NCBI GenBank assembly: GCA_011800155.1
Contig: CM022375.1
Span: 868,001-932,000, forward strand
Source of the DNA: Flammulina velutipes
Taxonomy: Eukaryota; Basidiomycota; Agaricomycetes; Agaricales; Physalacriaceae
Length of the DNA: 64,000 nucleotides
Direction of reading: 5' to 3'
The translations under genes were made by a program, and so were the position numbers. Position 1 is the first letter of the stretch. Every line of letters starts with the position of its first letter. Under the pieces are notes generated by a model. It was given only the letters and a program-made list of their open reading frames with translations. It made no database searches and had not been told where the DNA came from. Positions 57,749-64,000 of the stretch are shown here, piece after piece.

Positions 57749-60199
57749 ATGGGTGCAAAGTCAGACACATATAGCGGGAGAACTCGACAAATGCACTTGT
57801 GAACTGGTTAGTCGAGGTAGAAGTGACAGAAAATCAGACGTACCTGCCACGTAAGAGAAGCAATGGATATTGATGGCCATTTTTGGGAGGAACTGGCACG
57901 GCATTCGCTCGATAGATCCCTTTCCACAAGCGAGGCGAGGAGGAGCGAAAGCACGCCGGCGACGGGGAAGCTCGGACGGTGGGCATATTGTCACTGGTTG
58001 AGGTGGGCGCGTTTTGGAAAATCAGAAACGTGCATCAAATCGGAAGCAGGCGACATGGCCGACTGGCTTTGCCAATGAAGACGTTCATCAGGAGATTATT
58101 ATTGTTTGTGTGGTACAGCGAACTAGGAAGGATGAGATAGGTTTAGGCAGTCTGAAAGGTAATGTACCATACTAATCTTCGGATAGGTGCCCTGGGCTTG
58201 AGTTGCGTAACAAGAGTTTCTCGGCGGACAAACACTGGTTCATCTGCTCCCAAACCCTTCGTCCTAGTACCATTCTTCGCCTGAACCATCAGCGTGCGTG
58301 CACTCCGACGAGAAAAGGCGCCCGTGTCCACAGAAAGCTGATTCGAGTTGGAGGTCGGGGTAGTATCGAGTATGAGGGAGCTCGCTCTACGATGTATAAA
58401 ACGGTAGAGAAGAGGTTACAGTGGGCTATCAAGAACCAGATATCAGCAAGAGAATAGCAAGAGGGGGCGTGGCGCACCGTGTCTTTATCTCGAGGGCGCC
58501 CTTGCCGCAGATTCCACTCGATGCAGCTTATCTTCACCTAAGGCAAAGAGATGCCAAGACGACAGGATTTCGATGGGCAGTCGTCAGCGCAGATTGGAGG
58601 GAAAAGGCATTCCTGACTCCCGAGGTGTGCTGCAAGCTTATTAATCGTGAGGGTAACAGCGGATGGCAGATCAACGTACCTTTGTGACGATGAATGAGCA
58701 AAACGTTGGGGTAAGTCCACTACTGGGAATCCGAACCAGTGTTCGCGAATCGAGCCATCAGAGTGATAGGAAATTTGGCGTTGGCTTAACATATGACTAC
58801 GATGAGAATATCAGCCGGTTGACGGAATAGAGGTGGAGGTAGCGTACCTGCAGTCCGTATTAGACGCGTCTCTTTCGCCTTGTCTCCAGGTGTTCCATGG
58901 TCCCTTCTATTACTAACGGTGAGCTATATCTCTGGAGGTCGTACGAGTGCCGAAAGCAGAGGATTCCACGTCGACCGGGACTATGGACGGATCCAAGAGC
59001 ACGTAGACGGGAGCGGATGAGCTACTAGCGACTGGTCAGTGCTCAAGGAAGACATATGCAGTCTGCGTGGTAAACGTACTAGTGTCCCGAAAAAAGTGAC
59101 GGTGACTCCATTGCAGGACACGTAGCGGTATTCGGCTGCAGTTGCGGACCTTCGTGGCCATCGTTGAGTTTGGTTGACGCCGACGGTGGTAGGAAGACAA
59201 AGTGCGGGTGCTCCGGGCCGGAGAATACCGTTGCTTTCTTCCCGCTACATCGAAATTTACAGCGACCTCGTCGCTTTATATCGGCCATTGTACAGTCTCC
59301 GCTCATAGTACGTCACTCATCAATGGAACTTTCTCTCGGCGTCAAGGGCTATGTCATTCATACTCGTGGGGATTAGTCGACTCGTCTCTCCGAATCACAG
59401 CTTCACTTCCTTGGCGTCTATGAACGGGTTTTCCGTCCTTCTTTCAGGTCATCTACGCATCTTACTACATTGTCGCTGGGAAAGTGTTCGCCGAACAAGA
59501 AGGAGGTTCGACCATCAACCTCTCTCACTCCGTGCCGATGGTTAAAGCTCTATGACGCGGTCAGTCTGTTCAATCTTATACTTGTCTTTGAACCTTATCC
59601 CAACTCTTTCAGACGCCTACGTCCGAGTTTGCACATTTCTGCGCCATCGGTAGCGAAACGACATGCCATAATCGACGTCTCATCTCGGGCTGTGGTGATT
59701 GTCTGCCGCTTGTAAGAGTTAGTGGAGTTTCCTATGTATCTCAAGTAGATATTAGAAGCATCGCATTGATCAGGACGTCCCAGCGCCACCCCTTTGGCAT
59801 CGATTTGATCCTTCTTATTCCCCGAATGGATGCGAAAATGTAACCCTTGTGCATGAGGCTCGAGGATTCAATGTCTCCCACACCGCACCGATACTCAAAC
59901 CTGTATCACACAGTACGTTCATTCGGTTACAAAAACGTTATAATCCTCTTTAACCATTCTACCCAGTATTACGGCAATCCCTTGGACGCAGATACCCGTG
60001 TCATACATGGCAAGTAGTACCGGCTTGGAGATGTCAGTAGCGCGCTAGCTATGTGAACTAGACGCGAGTGACATGCGCGTCATTTCACGCATACAAACAC
60101 CGCAATACGACGCCATCTTTCACACGAACAACTGTCTCTCGTTCTCCCACCAACACCTTTGTGTCCCCACCCAAATATTAGTTGTGATCAAAGTGTGCC
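57749..60199. other. NACHT3 upstream region, repeated family
   Basis: 58405-58870 resembles 46130-46540; 59040-59160 resembles 49054-49150; 59850-60060 resembles 42400-42600. No intact gene recognised. The region immediately upstream of NACHT3 has lost the ATG that NACHT1 uses (AAAATGGTCC became AAAGTGTGCC). Confidence 0.55.
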
Positions 60200-60701
60200 C
60201 AAGATGTTCGCAGAGCAGGAGTCCGTCCCCTCGACGAACTGCTACTGCCTCAATATCCACTACGAGGCTACTAGTGTCACAATCACAGAGCAATGGCGGT
60301 GGGAAACCCAGCCGTAGCTTTCCTGCGCTCAAGAGGAAGGATAAGACTCGTCGGAGTCGTTCAGCCAACACTCCTCCCCCGCCGTATTCTATACTAGCCA
60401 CAGCTTCGTCCTCTATTGCTTTATTTCTCGCTACTGCTCTTTTCTCATTCTCCCCCTTGCCTTTCTCGTCTGCACTTCCTCCTGCACCGATAGGGCAGCC
60501 TACTGATTCTTCAAGGAAAGGTGAGTGCGTCTTCTCATTACCCAGTCGCAAATAATTCATTCTATTGTAGTTGCCGCAACAGTAATCTGGGATGGATTCA
60601 CCGAAGCTCTCAGAGTGGCGAAGGAGTCGTCAGACTGGAACCCGATTTTCAAGGCGGCGCTCGGAGGTGCCATGGCTGGCATCGACCTGGGCAAGTTGAA
60701 G
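60200..60701 (+). pseudogene. 5' stub of a third NACHT gene (NACHT3)
   Basis: Exon 1 remnant to 60520 encodes SRSPSPRRTATASISTTRL without a start codon in the NACHT1 position; donor GTGAGTG. Exon 2 60571..60701 encodes VIWDGFTEALRVAKESSDW and AALGGAMAGIDLGK followed by GTGCGCG, as in NACHT1. Resemblance stops within the next intron (about 60720); no NTPase domain follows. Confidence 0.85.
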
Positions 60702-60901
60702 GTGCGCGATTGTTTTCGTTTGAGGTCACGTGTCAGGCTTAAGCTCTATATAACTGAGTTCCAACGAACGTGTTGGAGCCGGGATCTCCATGCTATCAGA
60801 AAGTGAAGTGAGCAAGAGTGGCGCAAGTTTGAAATACGTCTCCTAACTTCGGATGTAAATTGCGGGCCGATCTTTCCGTATCCCCTTGGTTGCTTTCCCC
60901 C

Positions 60902-62600
60902 ATGGCGTCGTCTGTATGTCGTCGATTTATGTGCTTTCCCCTTATATTGACACATATTCTACTGTACAGGGTGGTTCCCTTGTATTGTCGCAACCGCGGG
61001 ATACGAATATCAATCAATTAAACAGGTAAATAATCACCTTTTGTTATTTGGACGTTTTACTGGAACAGTTCACCACGCAGTCGATGCCAAAACGGAGCCC
61101 ATGAATGCCCATGAATGCCCATATTGTGTGTTTGAACGATTGGAGGTCCCTGTCGTACTTGATAGCGTTAAACGGCTCGTCTCCACGAACGATCCTCCGG
61201 ATGAGAACATCCTTCCGTCCTTGCTAGCGAGTCTCAATACCGCTCTTTCCGTCTCTACTAGCGTGGATAAATGCATCGACGCCGTACAGGCTATTCTGGA
61301 GCAGATGAAGAGCGCAAAAGACACATGCGCGCTATCTATCCAACAGCACAGAGCAGCTATCCACCCCATTCGTTCCATTCCCGACGACGTCCTTCGCACA
61401 ATCTTCAACTGGCATCTCATATCTGAACTGGGAATGCGAGCAGCAGCCGGGGATGTGATCTCTTCCAGCTTTTCTCCTTGGACGCTGTCCCACGTCTCTC
61501 GGAGCTGGCGTGCATTGGTGATATCATCACCGCGGTTGTGGTCGACAATCCACATTGTCCCGCACCACATCAGGAGCGAGCACCCATTGGCTTCCAAGTT
61601 GGATTTGGTTCTGCGTCGCTCGGCTGGTTGTGATCTCGCTATCCACTTGGTGGACAACCCCAGATTCCGGAATGGATCTATGGCGCGCTATATCGCCCTG
61701 ATGTTACCGATGACGAGACGCTGGAGGTTTCTGCAGCTTTTGGCCAGTGATTCTCTCATTGCTCCGCTGAGAACATGTTCCTTCGACAGCCTCGTTGAGC
61801 TTGTATGGCCCCTTTCCTTTCACAGTGATGCGCAAACTGGTTCCATGTTCAAGAACGCACGGAATCTCAGAAGGTTGACGTTACATGGAGAAGGAAACAT
61901 TGATATCGCGTGGGAGAGGATCACAACGTTCTCCACAGACGTTGACGGGATCTCGAACCTGTCGAAACTGACGGTGGTAGAGTCTCTGTCATTGCATCTT
62001 TTCCTGCATGATACAGAAACGGAAAAGTGGCGTACATTCCAGGCCAAGATGTCAACGTCGCTGTCCCTCCCGAGCGTACGCTCATTATCCATGACACAGG
62101 CGGATGGACCATATCCCGTCTGTTATCACGCCTCTCAACTCCTCCACATTCCGTCGCTCACCACTCTGTCAATCTGATCCGGGAAGTCGCCTCTGCCCAC
62201 CTTTCCCGGAGACCTTCCTCACCTCCGCCACATCACGCTTAGCTCGTCCGCACCTTCCGCAGAAATCAAGGCATTCCTCGCTCGGCACCCCTCGGTCACA
62301 TCATTGTACACCGTGAACCTCAGCATCCTCCAACTTTTGCCTTTGCGTCCTGACCTTTTGCCCGACTTGTCGATTTTGCGCATCGATGTAAATGGATTGA
62401 TAGCTAATCCTTTGCGCCTCATCGAAGTGCTGGAGGACCGCTGCGAGAACAAACTTGTGGAGTTGAGGATCTCGGGAAAGGGGACGGCGATGGAGCAGGG
62501 GAGGGAGGTAATCTCGAAGATCGACGGGTTAGAGGAGAGGTGGGACGCTGTGTGCGCAAAGTTGAAGATTGTCGATGCGGATGAGAGGAGCGATTTCTAG
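60902..62600 (+). pseudogene. IPDD-type F-box gene with two lesions
   Basis: Exons 60902..60913 (MASS), 60970..61025 (56 nt, as in the 17.3-kb copy) and 61081..62600. A 10-bp tandem duplication ATGAATGCCC (61101-61120) shifts the N-terminal frame; translation could still start at ATG 61101 (NAHECPYCVFERLEVP). F-box core RSIPDDVLRTIFNW, PWTLSHVSRSWRALVISS and leucine-rich blocks follow. An in-frame TGA (62175-62177) stands where the 20.6-kb relative has ATA, after which the frame continues LPHLRHITLSSSA to WDAVCAKLKIVD and a final TAG. A truncated 359-aa protein from 61101 is conceivable. Confidence 0.82.
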
Positions 62601-63125
62601 AATGTGTCTGATAAATAAAATGGTTAGTTGCAGGAGTGATTTAGATTCTTCGATAACCTCCGACTTCCGGACGTCAGCACTTTTGCGACGCGCAAGACAT
62701 TCATGTAGGACAAAAGGTTTGGATAAGCACTGGGTATCGAAGTACAAACATGAAATGGACTGTTTCTGGTCCGAGGCGCATACTAAGAAGGAACCCTCCC
62801 CCGATCACAATGAACCAAAAGCCCAAATCACCGAGAGTGAACAGCGCAATTTGGGACACAACAAATTGGCCTCGAGCAGGATCCAAGAGCGAGAGAGCGT
62901 CTTGACGTTTCAGAGTTGTAGATATAGGTGTGGTTGAATCGGTAGCGTCTTCCTGCGTTCGGCCATGTATTTCTTAGGTACATTCAGTTTTTCAGTCCAT
63001 GGTCAAGCGTCCGAGGTATATCTGAGGGCAAGTGAATATGGCGACGATAATTGAGCGTATAGAGATACCTAACATGGACACGTATGAGAGCCCTAACCTG
63101 CGTGAAATGAACTTGGAATGGATAT
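62601..63125. other. Intergenic, nothing recognised
   Basis: Short overlapping frames on both strands only. Confidence 0.4.
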
Positions 63126-63187
63126 GCCTCCTCGGAGGGATCGGACCTCCCCAGATATTGCACTAGGCGCATGGGTCCAGAGCAGGA
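63126..63187 (-). repeat. tRNA-like T-arm element, copy 5 (diverged)
   Basis: On the minus strand the T-arm reads GGAGGTCCGATCCCTCC with one loop change (TTCG to TCCG), followed by GAGGAGGCATAT. The 5' strand (TTTCCTGCTC) pairs poorly with the 3' strand. The most decayed of the five copies. Confidence 0.55.
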
Positions 63188-64000
63188 AATGGCGGAACAT
63201 ATGGACACAACAAGAATCGCGTGCGGCAATCATCCAAGGGGACTGGAGGCATCTAAGACCCTAGCTGCAACATGAGCGCGAGAGAAAAAGGAAAAATCGA
63301 GCGCGACACACCGAATGACAAATGCGCGACGACTTCTGCTCTGCAGCTTGCTTTGGCTGCCGTATTTTCGTCGCTCCAACCGTCCATCAGCGTATTCGAC
63401 GCATAGTCGATGGGAATGAGTGATGAGCCCCGCCGACGGCAAGCCAGACAGCTATTCTATGGATTCGCACTGCCGTCGTGTCGCCTAGAGGAATACGGGG
63501 AACCTTGAGCAACAGAATATGCTTCAGCGGTGAGAAGAGCGACCTCTGGAGGTGCCAATCGCGCATGGAAGATGGTGGTAACAGAGAGAAGAGCCAAGCA
63601 TGGACAAATCCCGGAAAATCCCACGTAGCAACCCAAATAGGCAATGAACGCCGGGAAGCAACGGCGGCGTCAACCTGTGGAAGCGATGCATATTACAACG
63701 TCACAAGCACTATTCTTTGCACGTATTCCTACTGAGATGCAAGTTTTCTGCGCCGCACGAGAAAAGAAAGTTCGTAACGTGGGACTGATGAGTCGACCTC
63801 ATGTCTGTCGTTTGCCTTCTCGCCACTACCATCCACGATGTCCTACCATCTTACCGAACTTGAGAGGTAATATATTGGTGCGAAAACGTTGATGGATTAT
63901 CCTAAGACCACATTGTGGACGCACACTGTGTTGATGACATACTCGGAGGACATGTGGCGCGCCTAGAGGAGTTGTATATCTTGGGCTGCGAGGTAGCACG
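63188..64000. other. Right edge, no intact gene
   Basis: Frames of 70-85 aa lack resemblance. The last ~55 bases read GGHVARLEELYILGCEVA, possibly the beginning of a leucine-rich F-box-type coding region running past the window edge. Confidence 0.35.

Noticed and set aside
62175..62177. TGA read as selenocysteine
   Set aside because: F-box proteins are not selenoproteins, fungi of this group lack the pathway as far as is established, and relatives have an ordinary sense codon.

Overview
The window is eukaryotic and fungal, most likely from an agaricomycete (mushroom-forming basidiomycete). Genes carry many short phase-consistent introns of about 47-61 nt with GT..AG ends. The protein families fit: large F-box-like families, NACHT NTPases with the GPAGVGKTT loop, RBR ubiquitin ligases, a dynamin-like GTPase, a C2H2 zinc-finger pair and a secreted M35 metalloprotease. 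I see no rRNA, complete tRNA or housekeeping cluster. It looks like an accessory, repeat-rich, fast-evolving region.

Layout. 0.3-1.6 kb and 26.1-27.4 kb hold two paralogous zinc-finger genes in opposite orientation. Between them lies an F-box-like cluster: one IPDD-type gene (4.8-6.6 kb), four intact short F-box-like genes (7.0, 12.5, 23.3, 24.7 kb), and several frameshifted copies and fragments. In this cluster a 3,363-bp segment is present twice in tandem (14.4-21.1 kb), bounded by three ~515-bp hAT-like MITEs whose target-site duplications show how the duplication arose. 27.6-30.1 kb is a 12-exon dynamin-like GTPase; 30.9-31.8 kb a cysteine-motif/coiled-coil protein; 35.5-37.2 kb an M35 peptidase; 37.4-40.2 kb one intact and one decayed RBR ligase, with a third relic at 33.5 kb.

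41.5-60.7 kb is a NACHT locus built from three related units. NACHT1 (42.7-45.9 kb) is intact over seven exons. NACHT2 (49.9-55.1 kb) has identical exon architecture but is split in exon 2 by a ~2.1-kb inverted-repeat element that contains the 3' part of a LINE reverse-transcriptase ORF. NACHT3 (60.2-60.7 kb) is only a 5' stub. A 1.25-kb foldback element with dispersed CGTCGAGACGCG motifs sits at 56.5-57.7 kb. A decayed IPDD-type F-box gene follows at 60.9-62.6 kb.

Five short tRNA-like elements (B-box/T-arm plus a pairing acceptor-like stem) are dispersed on both strands. NACHT proteins, F-box proteins, RBR ligases and dynamin-like GTPases together resemble fungal NLR/ubiquitin expansion regions; whether these genes act in one pathway is inference only. 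Exon coordinates were derived by hand from splice signals and reading-frame phase.
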